From an uncultured Verrucomicrobiota bacterium (GTDB taxonomy: Bacteria > Verrucomicrobiota > Verrucomicrobiia > Verrucomicrobiales > Verrucomicrobiaceae), in contig CAILZI010000246.1 in NCBI GenBank assembly GCA_903838675.1, forward strand, positions 1-53,131: a stretch of 53,131 nt of DNA, in the 5' to 3' direction. The notes beneath the pieces are model-generated. The model worked only from the letters and a program-made list of their open reading frames with translations, was not told where the DNA came from and made no database searches. Positions 1-8,342 of this stretch are shown here, piece by piece. Each line of letters begins with the position of its first letter. The stretch's first letter is position 1. A program made the translations under genes and the position numbers.

Positions 1-1
1 C

Positions 2-802
2 GATGCTCTTTTAACAGGACTTAAACAGGATGACGGCAAAGCTCTCGGCAGCTATTACATCCAGCGCAAAAGCGCCGCCGGCACAGAAAACCTGAGCATC
101 CGCGGCGAAGAGCACAGCGGCGCGGTGTTCCAGCATGCGATCACTGGTAAATGGGACAAAGACACCGTCGCTGGCACCAGCATCGCGACCGTGGGCTCCG
201 TCATCGGCTCCGAACTCGCCAAGCAGTCCATGTGGGCGATGTTCGCCGCTTTGATCGCGATCTTCCTTTATTTGCTGATGCGCTATGAGTTCGCCTTCGC
301 CCTCGGTGCCATCATTGCGCTGTTCCATGACGTGCTCATGGTGCCCGGCCTTTGCGTACTGTTTGGCCAGGAGCTCAGCATCATTCACGTCGGCGCGCTG
401 CTTACCATCGCCGGTTACTCCATCAATGACACCATCGTCGTTTTTGACCGTATCCGTGAAACCATTCAAAAGGGCACCGGCGGCAGCATGCGCGACATGA
501 TGAACGAGGCCATCTGTAAAACGCTCTCCCGAACACTCCTCACCGGCCCCACCGCCCTCGCACCGATGGTCGTGCTGCTTTTCCTCGGCAATCCTGCCAT
601 GCTTGAGTTTGCCATGCCGATCACCATCGGTGTGCTGCTCGGCACCTACTCCTCCATCTTCATCGCCTCCCCGCTGGTGCTGTGGTATGCGAAGAAGACT
701 GGCACCAGCCTCAAGCGCCAGGTGCTTGATGCGCAGATCGAGCAGCTGAAGGCCGAGCAGGCCGTCGCTGCTGCTGCGGTGGCTGCTGGTGGCAAGAAGT
801 AA
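2..802 (+). CDS. secDF: Protein translocase SecDF, C-terminal (SecF) part, 5'-truncated
   Basis: The reading frame is open from base 2, so the gene begins outside the window; 266 residues remain. The end belongs to the SecF half of the inner-membrane SecDF complex, which uses the proton gradient to help pull proteins through SecYEG. The family signature GYSINDTIVVFDRIRE is present around residues 139-154 of the fragment, followed by the usual LSRTLLT and ITIGVLLGTYSSIFIASPL membrane stretches. Four to five hydrophobic segments are visible, and the C-terminal tail is Ala/Gln/Lys-rich and ends in GGKK. A fused SecD-SecF protein is usual in this phylum, but only the SecF end can be seen, so the fusion itself is inference. 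Confidence 0.93.
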   Translation, partial: DALLTGLKQDDGKALGSYYIQRKSAAGTENLSIRGEEHSGAVFQHAITGKWDKDTVAGTSIATVGSVIGSELAKQSMWAMFAALIAIFLYLLMRYEFAFALGAIIALFHDVLMVPGLCVLFGQELSIIHVGALLTIAGYSINDTIVVFDRIRETIQKGTGGSMRDMMNEAICKTLSRTLLTGPTALAPMVVLLFLGNPAMLEFAMPITIGVLLGTYSSIFIASPLVLWYAKKTGTSLKRQVLDAQIEQLKAEQAVAAAAVAAGGKK

Positions 803-1162
803 AAGGGCACTCCCGGTTCTCGATTGCAGTTCCTCACAACTCATGGCCTGGCAGGTGTTCGCGCTTGCCGGGCCAAATTGTTTCACAGCGGTTCGCGCAG
901 GATTTTCGCCAGGCAGGCATGGAGACGTGCGGTGTCGGCGCAGGCATCAAAACGAACGCTGCCAAACCCACATCGCTAACAACCATAGCAGTATCCGAAA
1001 CTCATTTCCGAAAAGCGCACATGGGGCCGCTCGGCGGCGCTTGAAAGGACCCAGCGCCCTACCAGAGCTGGGCACTCGCGTTGCCGAGGGCGAGCTGTCA
1101 CGGCTGAAAAAAAGGGCGGCATTACTGCCGCCCTCTTCGTTTTTGTTAAGCTTGTCGTTTGC
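803..1162. other. Intergenic region between convergent genes
   Basis: A 360-base gap between the secDF stop and the L,D-transpeptidase stop. A 125-codon open frame crosses it on the plus strand, but it has no family resemblance and a composition unlike its neighbours, so I do not call it. The only clear structure is the terminator hairpin at 1114-1133. Nothing else is recognised. Confidence 0.6.
1107..1133 (-). terminator. Intrinsic terminator after the L,D-transpeptidase gene
   Basis: A perfect 7-bp stem, GGGCGGC (1114-1120) and GCCGCCC (1127-1133), closes a 6-base loop. On the minus strand it is followed at once by seven T residues (1113-1107), the classic rho-independent layout, 30 bases after the stop at 1163. 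On the plus strand the stem is followed by a looser T-rich stretch (TCTTCGTTTTT), so it may also end secDF transcription from the other side. Confidence 0.85.
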
Positions 1163-2038
1163 CTAGTTGTTCGCTGGAGGTGCCGGATTGGCCGGTTCTG
1201 CAGGTTTGACTTCGACCGGTGGTGAAGCAGGCGTGCCGGGAGGCGCTCCGAGCGGAGGCGTCGTCCCTGGAGGTGTCACCACTCCCCCCTTCGGACCGTT
1301 GGGATCATCGGGAGCCAGAGTCGTGGCAGCCGCAGCAGAGGCGGCCGCTTCCTCAGCTTTCTTCTTCGAAGCTGCGAGCTTTGCAGCGTTGGCTTTCGCC
1401 TTTTCGGCGGATTGTTTGAGGTAGGTTTGATAATCCGGACCGTTGCCCGTGATCGTCACCGGAGTACCAACACCGGTGTGTTCGAACAAAATCGGCGCCA
1501 TCTTGGCGGGAAGGCGAATGCAACCATGCGAGGCACGGCGCCCGGGTTTTGGAATCGGCCCGATGTGCATGCCGACACCGTCGCCGGTGAGGCGCATGAA
1601 GTACGTCATCTTGGCGGCTTCAAAGTGGCCGCCTTCCGGCAGCAAATCCCGGCCCTGCTTGAAATCTGAGTTCACCAGCTTGCCATTCTTGTCGAAGCCT
1701 TTGCCGTAGAGATTCGAGACCTTGTCCTTCACCTTTTCAAGGATCTTGAAATTACCTGTGGGCGTTGGGAAACTGGGGATGCCGCTAGCAAAATAGGTCC
1801 AGCCGACGAGCTCGCCACCATTGTACAACATGGCACGTTGCACATCCACGTTGATGACCATGCGCGTGATCGGTTTTTTGCCACCGGTCCACTCACCGGG
1901 ATACTTCCACACCTCCTTCACTGGTTCTGGTGGCGGTGGCGCCGGCTTTTGACGGGACGACTGGCAGGAAGCAGCCAGCAACATCATGCCAAGCACGAGG
2001 GCGGCACGGATCGGAGAAAGGGGGTTTTTGAATTTCAC
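1163..2038 (-). CDS. L,D-transpeptidase (YkuD domain) lipoprotein
   Basis: Secreted cell-wall enzyme of the YkuD family, which forms 3-3 cross-links in peptidoglycan or attaches proteins to it. The catalytic block is present: a His in MHIGP, then SHGCIRL with the nucleophilic Cys. The N-terminus is a lipoprotein signal (hydrophobic stretch ending LLAASC, lipidated Cys near residue 25) followed by a Pro-rich linker. The C-terminus is a long Lys/Ala then Pro/Gly/Thr-rich tail of about 90 residues, probably disordered. I chose the GTG at 2038 because it puts Lys just before the signal core; a TTG at 2092 is also possible and would add 18 residues. The gene follows the HAD phosphatase gene on the same strand and is closed by the terminator at 1107-1133. 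Confidence 0.88.
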   Translation of the reverse strand: MKFKNPLSPIRAALVLGMMLLAASCQSSRQKPAPPPPEPVKEVWKYPGEWTGGKKPITRMVINVDVQRAMLYNGGELVGWTYFASGIPSFPTPTGNFKILEKVKDKVSNLYGKGFDKNGKLVNSDFKQGRDLLPEGGHFEAAKMTYFMRLTGDGVGMHIGPIPKPGRRASHGCIRLPAKMAPILFEHTGVGTPVTITGNGPDYQTYLKQSAEKAKANAAKLAASKKKAEEAAASAAAATTLAPDDPNGPKGGVVTPPGTTPPLGAPPGTPASPPVEVKPAEPANPAPPANN

Positions 2039-2097
2039 AACGACCCAACAGTAAGGTGCCTGTTTCCTGCGCTCAAGTACCAGCGGGAACAATATTT

Positions 2098-2751
2098 TCA
2101 GCGAAGATCGAACAGTTCCGCAGGACGTGAAATGAGCAGGTCAGCACCGCACTCGATCAATTCAGCCTCGCTGCGAAATCCCCAACGCACCCCCACGGCA
2201 CGCATGCCGCTGTTCTTCGCAAATTGCATGTCGATGCCAGAATCCCCCACGTAGGCCATTTCATTTGTCTGCAAGCCGAGGAAGGCTGCCATCTCGTGCG
2301 CGCCAGCGGCATCCGGCTTGCGCGGCACCTCGGCGCGCTGGCCCAGGATGTGGTCAAACACCGACGTGCCAAAGAAATGTTCCGTCATCGGCACGGTGAA
2401 GCGGTGCGCCTTGTTCGAAATCACGCCCAGTTTAAGCCCTCGGTTCCGCAATTCCGCCAGCATCGCCACGATGCCCTCGTAGGGCTGGGTCTCAGCCTGC
2501 CAGAGCAGGTCGTACTGCGCACGATACTCCTCCGTGCAGACTTTGATCAACTCCTCGCTACGCACTGCCTCAGGCAGCGCCCGCTCCACGAGTTTCTCCA
2601 TGCCATCCCCCACCATCTGCTTGAACACTTCCTTCTCGCAGCGCGGATACCCCCGTGCATCCAGCATCCGGTTGATCGACTCCGCGATGTCCGCAAGCGA
2701 GGCGATCAGGGTGCCATCGAGGTCAAAAATGAAGGCTTTGAGGGGGGGCAT
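2098..2751 (-). CDS. HAD-superfamily phosphatase (phosphoglycolate phosphatase-like)
   Basis: Cytoplasmic HAD hydrolase of 217 residues. Motif I is FDLDGTL with nucleophile Asp10 and acid Asp12; motif II is GVISNKAH; the conserved Lys is in RKPDA; motif IV is VGDSGIDM. The order and the helical cap between motifs I and II match Gph/PGP-type subfamily I enzymes that remove phosphate from small sugar phosphates; the exact substrate cannot be read from sequence. The frame stays open far upstream, antisense to the next gene, but the real start is the ATG at 2751: the protein begins with motif I and an AAGGAG lies just upstream (2754-2759), although only two bases from the ATG. It is divergent from the histidinol-phosphatase gene, with a shared gap of about 70 bases. 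Confidence 0.88.
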   Translation of the reverse strand: MPPLKAFIFDLDGTLIASLADIAESINRMLDARGYPRCEKEVFKQMVGDGMEKLVERALPEAVRSEELIKVCTEEYRAQYDLLWQAETQPYEGIVAMLAELRNRGLKLGVISNKAHRFTVPMTEHFFGTSVFDHILGQRAEVPRKPDAAGAHEMAAFLGLQTNEMAYVGDSGIDMQFAKNSGMRAVGVRWGFRSEAELIECGADLLISRPAELFDLR

Positions 2752-2820
2752 GACTCCTTCATGCCGCGAAATGTAGCCGCGATCAACTTGCCAGAGCGCC
2801 CAATGCAGCGAAAAACTCCC

Positions 2821-3633
2821 ATGCTCACCGATTACCACACGCACACGCCGCTTTGCCTGCATGCCGAGGGGAATCCCGTCGATTACGCACGACACGCACG
2901 AAGCATCGGCCTGGCTGAGATCGGTCTGTCTGATCACAATCCCATGCCGGAGAAGTTCGACGACTGGCGCATGCTGCTCTCGGACCTGCCGCGGTACTTT
3001 GAGCTGGTGAATGAGGCGCGAGAGGTGCTGCCGGATTTCCCAATCCGTCTCGCGCTCGAATGCGACCACATCGAAGGCTATCAGAAGTGGATCGACGAAA
3101 CGGCGGGAATGGCCGACTGGGATTACCTCATCGGCAGTGTGCATTACATCCATGACGGCATCGCCGTGGATGATCCGAAGCATGTCTCACGCTGGAAAAC
3201 GGCCTCCGACATCGAGCACATGTGGGGCATGTATTGGAAGCTCTATGAGCAGATGATCCGAACCCAGCAGTTCGACTTCCATGCGCATCCCGATCTGGCC
3301 AAACGCTTTGGCCTGCGGCCTGCGGGCGATCTGCGGCACTATTACGAGCCCGTGATCCAGGCCCTCGTGGACACCAAAGGCATTCTCGAAGTCAGCACCG
3401 CGGGCCTGCGCAAGGACGTGCGCGAGATCTATCCCGCCCGCGAGATGCTGGAGATGGCCTTCGCTGCGAAGGTGCCTGTCGTGATCAACTCAGACGCGCA
3501 TCTGCCCACGGATGTCGGGGTAGATTTCAACAAGGCGCTCGACCTCGTACGCAGTGTCGGGTACACGACCACCGTGCGTTTCGAGAAACGTCAACGAAAG
3601 GTGGTCCCGCTGCCTGAAAGGTGGCCGCTATGA
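2821..3633 (+). CDS. hisJ: Histidinol-phosphatase, PHP family (HisJ/HisK-like)
   Basis: PHP-domain phosphoesterase of 270 residues, the length of Bacillus-type histidinol-phosphatase, which makes histidinol from histidinol phosphate in histidine synthesis. Metal-binding motifs are in order: DYHTHTPLC at the N-terminus, GLSDHNP, a Glu in LALECDH, IGSVHY, DFHAHPDL and INSDAHLP near the C-terminus. The ATG at 2821 directly precedes the first motif; an ATG at 2803 would add six residues and neither has a clear ribosome site. The stop overlaps the start of the dihydropteroate synthase-like gene by ATGA, so the two are probably co-translated. Other small phosphate esters remain possible substrates. 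Confidence 0.85.
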   Translation: MLTDYHTHTPLCLHAEGNPVDYARHARSIGLAEIGLSDHNPMPEKFDDWRMLLSDLPRYFELVNEAREVLPDFPIRLALECDHIEGYQKWIDETAGMADWDYLIGSVHYIHDGIAVDDPKHVSRWKTASDIEHMWGMYWKLYEQMIRTQQFDFHAHPDLAKRFGLRPAGDLRHYYEPVIQALVDTKGILEVSTAGLRKDVREIYPAREMLEMAFAAKVPVVINSDAHLPTDVGVDFNKALDLVRSVGYTTTVRFEKRQRKVVPLPERWPL

Positions 3634-4472
3634 TCTGGCAGGCACGACAGCACCGCATCGAATTCCCCCGCCGCCCGCTGGTGATGGGGATCGTGAACAT
3701 CAATGACGACTCCTTCTGCGGCGATGGTACGCTGGACCCCGGCAAGGCGCTGGCCCAGGCGAAGCAGCAGCTTCAGGACGGCGCGGACATCATCGACATC
3801 GGTGCAGAAAGCGCCCGCACCAACCGTGAAGCCATCAGCGTACCGGAAGAGATCGACCGTCTGCTGCCCTTCCTGGAAAAATGGCCGGAACTTAGTTCAC
3901 GCTTTCATGCCCCGCTGCTTTCCATCAACACCTGGCGCAGCGATGTCATCGCCGCAGTGCTGCCGCATGGCGGCGACCTCATCAATGACATCAGCGGCCT
4001 GCCGGATGCGTTCAACGCCAAGCTCTGCGCCGAGCACAATGCCGGCCTGCTCATCATGCACAGCGTCGGCCAGCCGAAGGTGCCACACACGCATGTGAAG
4101 TATGACAGCATCATGGACACGCTGGACCACTTTTTTGAGCAGCGCCTGGTGCTTGCAGAGAGCGTCGGGCTGCCGCGTGAGAACATCGTGCTCGATCCCG
4201 GCATCGACTTTGCCAAACAGAAGGACGACAACCTCACCATCTATCGTGAGCTCATGCGACTCCACCGCTTTGGGCGGCCCATCCTGCTGCCGGTCTCACG
4301 CAAGACCGTCATTGGCGAAGTGCTCGGCATTCCGGCCTTGGAACGCGACGCGGGCACCCAGGCCTGCATCGCCGCAGGCATGCAGCGCGGTGCACAGATC
4401 TTCCGGGTTCACCACGTCAAAGCCGCCGTGCAAACCGTGAAGATGCTGTGGGCGGTCGAAGACCGCCGTTAA
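3630..4472 (+). CDS. folP: Dihydropteroate synthase-like protein with altered pterin-site residues
   Basis: A full-length TIM-barrel pterin-binding enzyme of 280 residues. It aligns end to end, from memory, with FolP, which joins dihydropterin pyrophosphate to p-aminobenzoate in folate synthesis. Conserved: MGIVN with SF further on, the Asn in INDISGL, LDPG, the Lys in SRKTVIG, and RVH near the end. Changed: the usual NVTPDSF reads NINDDSF, GGESTRP reads GAESART, the VDTSK loop reads INTWR so that its pterin-contacting Asp is Asn, and GFGF reads GIDF. These changes suggest a divergent subfamily or a different pterin-like substrate. The ATG at 3630 overlaps the previous stop (ATGA); a GTG at 3621 is an alternative start. 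Confidence 0.75.
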   Translation: MIWQARQHRIEFPRRPLVMGIVNINDDSFCGDGTLDPGKALAQAKQQLQDGADIIDIGAESARTNREAISVPEEIDRLLPFLEKWPELSSRFHAPLLSINTWRSDVIAAVLPHGGDLINDISGLPDAFNAKLCAEHNAGLLIMHSVGQPKVPHTHVKYDSIMDTLDHFFEQRLVLAESVGLPRENIVLDPGIDFAKQKDDNLTIYRELMRLHRFGRPILLPVSRKTVIGEVLGIPALERDAGTQACIAAGMQRGAQIFRVHHVKAAVQTVKMLWAVEDRR

Positions 4473-4489
4473 GCATAGGATCAAGGGAA

Positions 4490-6373
4490 TCAGGCAGCGC
4501 CTTTTTCAGCCGCGGGTTCTTCCACCGAGGATTCCGCGAGCGCAGTTTCAGCCGCCTCTGCAAGCGCTTCTTCCGCCATGGACTCTTCCACTGGAGCTTC
4601 TGTCAGCTCAGTGTCAGCTTCTTCAACATTGGGTGTTTCCGGTGGCGGTGCTTCTTCGGCGGCTTCTTCAGCCGCAGGTTTTTCCACCGAGGATTCTGCC
4701 AGAGCGGTTTCAGCTTCCTCTGCCAGCGCTTCTTCCGCCATAGACTCTTCTACTGGGGCTTCTGTCAGCTCTGCTTCAGCTTCTTCGTGCTCAGCGTCAG
4801 CCGTTGCTTCCGCAGCAGGAGCAGCTGCTCCTGCAGATTTCTTGGCGGCTGGAGCCTCCTTTTTCGCAGCAGGTTCGCCCTGCACGCCGAGGAAGACCAT
4901 GCCGTCGCTGTATTCGATGACGTAACCTTCGTTGGCGAGCCAGCGGATGTCCTTGATCACCGCAATCTGCTCCTCCGTGGGATGCTTCGGCGCGTCCGGG
5001 GCGGTGCCTGCGGGGGCTTCGGGTGAGGGCACAATCGACTCCACCAGCTTCTGCATGGGCATGCCATGGCTGGTCTTGAGCTGCTCGACGATCAGCGCGA
5101 GACGATCTGAAAACACCATGCCGGGTTCGATGGCGCGAGGCTTCTCGCGGCAGACGAACTGCTTGCCCGCACGACGCTTGAAGAGCTTCATGCCACGGCG
5201 TTCAAGACCGGCGCCGAGCTTCTGCGAGATTTCAAACAGGTGCTTCCGCGCCGCATCTACAGACTGGCGCATCATGATGAAGAAAATATGCGCGAGCTTC
5301 TGCTTGTCGATGTTGCCCGGCACGGTGGCGTCACGGACTTCGATGACGGCATCATTGCCAAAGGTGCGGCGGAAATGCGCCTCCATGTCGGCGCGGGAGC
5401 TGAGCGCGAGCGGCTCGCCGCCCTCGGGCACTTCGCCCTTCAGGCAGACCCAGCGGCGGCCCTTGCTCATGTTTTCCTTCCATTTCGCGACGAGCTCCGG
5501 ATTGGACTCCACACGAATGCGACGTTTGAAATCCTCGATCGGCATGTTCGAGAAGCGCTCACGATGCAGCCTGATGACACCGGTTTGATAACTGTGATGG
5601 CTCGGTGGTGCGATGAGTTCGCCGCTCATGCCGCAGACGGCCACGGAGGCAAATTCGCCCTTGGGCGCTTCGAGTTCGATTTCTTCCACACGGTAAAACT
5701 CATCAAGTGCGGCGCTACGCAGCACATGATTGAGCGCTTCATCACGTGAGAGGAACAGGCTGCCGTCCGCAGGCACATGGTAGAAGCCTGTGGGACGTTC
5801 TTCGGCGCAGCGGAAGCGCACCATGAAGCGATCACCACCTGCCAGTACGAGGCGTGCGGCATCAAACATGCTGAAGGCATGACCCGTCTGACGCACGTGC
5901 GCGGCGAGTGCATCCACCGCCTTGTCTTCCGGAAAGATGATGATCTGCACGTCCTTCGGAATCTCCACCCACTCACGCTGTGGCGGGCCGGCGCGATCAC
6001 GATCACCAAAACGACGCGGCGGACCACGGCGGTCATCACCGTCACGGCGTGGCGGGCCGCCTTGTCCTGGTCCACCTGGACGGAATCCACCACCAGGACC
6101 ATCACGACGAGGAGGTGGACCACCCCCAGGGCCGTCACGACGTGGAGGCGGACCCCGACGATCATCACGAGCACCAAATCCACCACCACCGCCACGGCGG
6201 TCGTCACGACCACCGCGCTGCGGACGGTCTTCAGAATCGGCATAGCGTTGTTTGATTTTGTCTTCCTTGCCGAACTCGCCTACCCATGCGGGCATCAGTT
6301 TCAAATCGGAAAGGTCAACCAGGCCGCTTGGCTTTGGCGGTTGGTTGTCGGAGCTGGCTTCGGGTTCGGTCAT
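4490..6373 (-). CDS. RGG-rich protein with conserved core and repeated acidic tail, function unknown
   Basis: 627 residues in four parts. Residues 1-45 are acidic. Residues about 46-130 are a low-complexity Arg/Gly/Pro/Asp region with many RGG, RRDGPGGG and DDRRG units, typical of proteins that bind RNA. A folded core runs from about 130 to 470. The tail from about 470 is Ala/Glu-rich and contains two copies of a 36-residue unit beginning ELTEAPVEESMAEEA. There is no signal peptide, so it should be cytoplasmic. I do not recognise the core. RNA binding is inferred only from the RGG region. It converges on the dihydropteroate synthase-like gene (17 bases between stops) and stands divergent from psd. 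Confidence 0.7.
   Translation of the reverse strand: MTEPEASSDNQPPKPSGLVDLSDLKLMPAWVGEFGKEDKIKQRYADSEDRPQRGGRDDRRGGGGGFGARDDRRGPPPRRDGPGGGPPPRRDGPGGGFRPGGPGQGGPPRRDGDDRRGPPRRFGDRDRAGPPQREWVEIPKDVQIIIFPEDKAVDALAAHVRQTGHAFSMFDAARLVLAGGDRFMVRFRCAEERPTGFYHVPADGSLFLSRDEALNHVLRSAALDEFYRVEEIELEAPKGEFASVAVCGMSGELIAPPSHHSYQTGVIRLHRERFSNMPIEDFKRRIRVESNPELVAKWKENMSKGRRWVCLKGEVPEGGEPLALSSRADMEAHFRRTFGNDAVIEVRDATVPGNIDKQKLAHIFFIMMRQSVDAARKHLFEISQKLGAGLERRGMKLFKRRAGKQFVCREKPRAIEPGMVFSDRLALIVEQLKTSHGMPMQKLVESIVPSPEAPAGTAPDAPKHPTEEQIAVIKDIRWLANEGYVIEYSDGMVFLGVQGEPAAKKEAPAAKKSAGAAAPAAEATADAEHEEAEAELTEAPVEESMAEEALAEEAETALAESSVEKPAAEEAAEEAPPPETPNVEEADTELTEAPVEESMAEEALAEAAETALAESSVEEPAAEKGAA
4506..4786 (-). repeat. 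Direct repeat encoding the duplicated acidic tail unit
   Basis: Two copies of about 119 bases, at 4506-4624 and 4668-4786, stand 162 bases apart in the same reading frame. They differ at scattered, mostly third-codon positions, so the duplication is not recent and the protein sequence seems to have been kept. Each copy encodes ELTEAPVEESMAEEA followed by a run of Ala/Glu and a segment ending SSVE-PAAE. Confidence 0.8.
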
Positions 6374-6477
6374 ACTTTTCAGGCTGGAAAGGGGCAGCGA
6401 CTATGCCTCGAATCGTGTTTGTCGCCAGTTTTGTTCGTGTGGCGTTTTCTTGGCTTGGCATTATGTGAACAAGTCCC

Positions 6478-7380
6478 ATGCCAGCCGCACCCATCACTTT
6501 TTTCAACCGCCTTACCCAAAGCCTCGAAACGGAAGCGGTGTATGGGGAGGGATTTCTGCGCTTTACCTACGAAAGCCCGTTGGGTGCCCTGCCGCTGCAT
6601 GCAATGGTGAAACGGGCGGCTTTTTCCAGCTGGTATGGTCGCCGCATGGACGCCCCGCCCAGCTCGGCAAAAATCGCCCCTTTTCTGGCCACCTATGGAG
6701 TGGATACCGGTGAATTCGCCGAAGCCCCGGACTCCTTCCGTTCCTTCAACGAATTCTTTTACCGCAAACTCAAGCCGCAGGCGCGGCCGATTGCCCCCGG
6801 GGACGACGTCATCACTCTTCCTGCAGACGGCCGTCACTTTGTGCTTCCCGACATCGCCAATTGTGACGATTTTTTCATCAAAGGCACCCGCTTTGACCTC
6901 CCAGCCCTGCTGCGCGACGCCGCCCTCTCCGAGCGTTTCGCCCACGGCAGCATGCTGATCTCCCGCCTGTGCCCCGTGGACTACCACCGCTTTCATTTCC
7001 CGTGCGCAGGCACTCCCGGAGCCGCACGGCTGATCAATGGCCCGCTTTATTCGGTGAGTCCCATCGCCCTGCGCCGCAGGGCCAGCATTCACTGGGAAAA
7101 CAAACGTGAGATTACCGTGCTGCGTACTCCTGCCCTCGGCGATGTGCTGCTGCTCGAAGTCGGCGCCACCTGTGTGGGCTCCATCGTGCAAACATACACG
7201 CCAGGCGCGCCTGTCGAAAAAGGGGCCGAAAAAGGCTACTTCCGCTTCGGCGGCTCCTGCTTCATCACGATCTTTGAGCCAGGCAAAATTCAGTTCTCGG
7301 ACGATTTGCTCGAACACAGCAAAGCGGGGCGCGAAGTATATGCCCGCATGGGAGATGTGGCGGCTCACGCCCGCGGGTGA
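6478..7380 (+). CDS. psd: Phosphatidylserine decarboxylase proenzyme
   Basis: Pyruvoyl enzyme that turns phosphatidylserine into phosphatidylethanolamine at the inner membrane. The 300-residue protein has FNEFFYRKLKP near residue 90, PADGR, RLCPVDYHRFHFP, the hydrophobic VLLLEVGATCVGSI strand and the self-cleavage site FGGS, where Ser260 should become the pyruvoyl group. GGS rather than LGST, and the length, fit the second bacterial class (Clostridium/eukaryote-like). The ATG at 6478 is the first in frame after a 100-base gap shared with the divergent RGG-protein gene. Its 3' end overlaps the converging xerD gene by 16 bases. Confidence 0.93.
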   Translation: MPAAPITFFNRLTQSLETEAVYGEGFLRFTYESPLGALPLHAMVKRAAFSSWYGRRMDAPPSSAKIAPFLATYGVDTGEFAEAPDSFRSFNEFFYRKLKPQARPIAPGDDVITLPADGRHFVLPDIANCDDFFIKGTRFDLPALLRDAALSERFAHGSMLISRLCPVDYHRFHFPCAGTPGAARLINGPLYSVSPIALRRRASIHWENKREITVLRTPALGDVLLLEVGATCVGSIVQTYTPGAPVEKGAEKGYFRFGGSCFITIFEPGKIQFSDDLLEHSKAGREVYARMGDVAAHARG

Positions 7381-8258
7381 AACCGCCGGTGCACGTCCTT
7401 GAGCCGTGCCTGATCCACATGCGTGTAGATCTGCGTTGTCGAAATGTCCGCATGGCCGAGCATCTCCTGGATCACTCGCAAGTCGGCGCCGTTGTTCAGC
7501 AGATGCGTGGCAAAGCTGTGCCGCAGCAGATGCGGATGTACGCGGGCGGGATCCATGCCGCACAGCGTGGCGCGCTCCTTTACGATCTGCTGGATGCGTG
7601 CTGTGGTCAGTCTTGTGCCGTTGCGCGAGATGAAGATGTGGCTCTGCGATTTCGGACCCACAAGTTCTGGTCGCGCATGCTCCACATACGCCGCGATCGC
7701 ATCACGTGCCGCACCGCCCACGGGTGAAAGCCGGGTCTTCGAGCCCTTGCCCGTCACGCGAATCCAGCCTTCTTCGAGACTGAGGTTTTCCAGCCGCGCA
7801 TCGGCCAGCTCCGACAACCGCACGCCGCTGGCATAAAACAGCTCCAAAATCGCCCGGTCGCGCCGATCCAACGGCTTCGTGCCGTCCACGGATTCGACGA
7901 GCTTGCGCACGTCCTGCTCGTTCAAAGAGTCAGGCAGGTGCTTTTCCTGGCGCGGCGGCAGGATCGGGTCCGCAGGATCGGCGGGGATGTGTTTGCGAGC
8001 GGTCAGCCAACGGAAGAAGATTTTGACGGCAATGAGTTCGACCCGCGCCGAGGACGCCGCGATGCCGTCCTTTTTTCTCTGGCCCAGAAAGCCGCTCACG
8101 TGCTCCGTCGTCACGGCCACCACGCTGGCGGAATCGTACTTCTCCTTGAACCATGAAGCAAACGCCTCCAGCACCCGGCGCACCAAGAGCTGATAGTTCG
8201 TGGACAGACCCCTCTCGGTCGCCAGGTGAAGAATGAAGCCATCGATAAATTCCAGCAT
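7365..8258 (-). CDS. xerD: Tyrosine recombinase XerD/XerC
   Basis: Site-specific recombinase of 297 residues, the usual Xer length, which resolves chromosome dimers at dif. The N-terminal SAM-like core-binding domain begins FIDGFILHLATERGLS. The catalytic domain shows Arg in ASGVRLSEL, Lys in VTGKGSKTR, HLLRHSFATHLL (His-x-x-Arg), GHADISTTQIYTHV with the second His and the Tyr nucleophile. XerD is favoured over XerC by overall pattern, but without a partner here this is not certain. The ATG at 8258 gives the family-typical N-terminus; ATGs at 8270 and 8294 would add 4 or 12 residues. Divergent from ssb. Confidence 0.9.
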   Translation of the reverse strand: MLEFIDGFILHLATERGLSTNYQLLVRRVLEAFASWFKEKYDSASVVAVTTEHVSGFLGQRKKDGIAASSARVELIAVKIFFRWLTARKHIPADPADPILPPRQEKHLPDSLNEQDVRKLVESVDGTKPLDRRDRAILELFYASGVRLSELADARLENLSLEEGWIRVTGKGSKTRLSPVGGAARDAIAAYVEHARPELVGPKSQSHIFISRNGTRLTTARIQQIVKERATLCGMDPARVHPHLLRHSFATHLLNNGADLRVIQEMLGHADISTTQIYTHVDQARLKDVHRRFHPRA

Positions 8259-8342
8259 CAGCCACAGCATGCCACGGGTTTGCGCGCGCCCCATGACAAA
8301 ATTCTTGCCCTCAGGCACGGGGGGCGGCAAAGATGCCCCATT

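Noticed and set aside
11..886. 291-codon open frame on the minus strand across secDF
   Set aside because: It is antisense to a SecF sequence with unmistakable family motifs, and its product is a His/Gly/Ala/Asp-rich shadow sequence without family features.
789..1166. 125-codon open frame in the gap after secDF
   Set aside because: Overlaps the secDF end, runs through a terminator, and has no family resemblance or ribosome site.
4506..4786. Spaced repeats that could suggest a CRISPR array
   Set aside because: Only two copies of 119 bases, in frame inside a gene, diverged at third codon positions. This is a protein repeat. No array of short identical repeats was found anywhere in the window.
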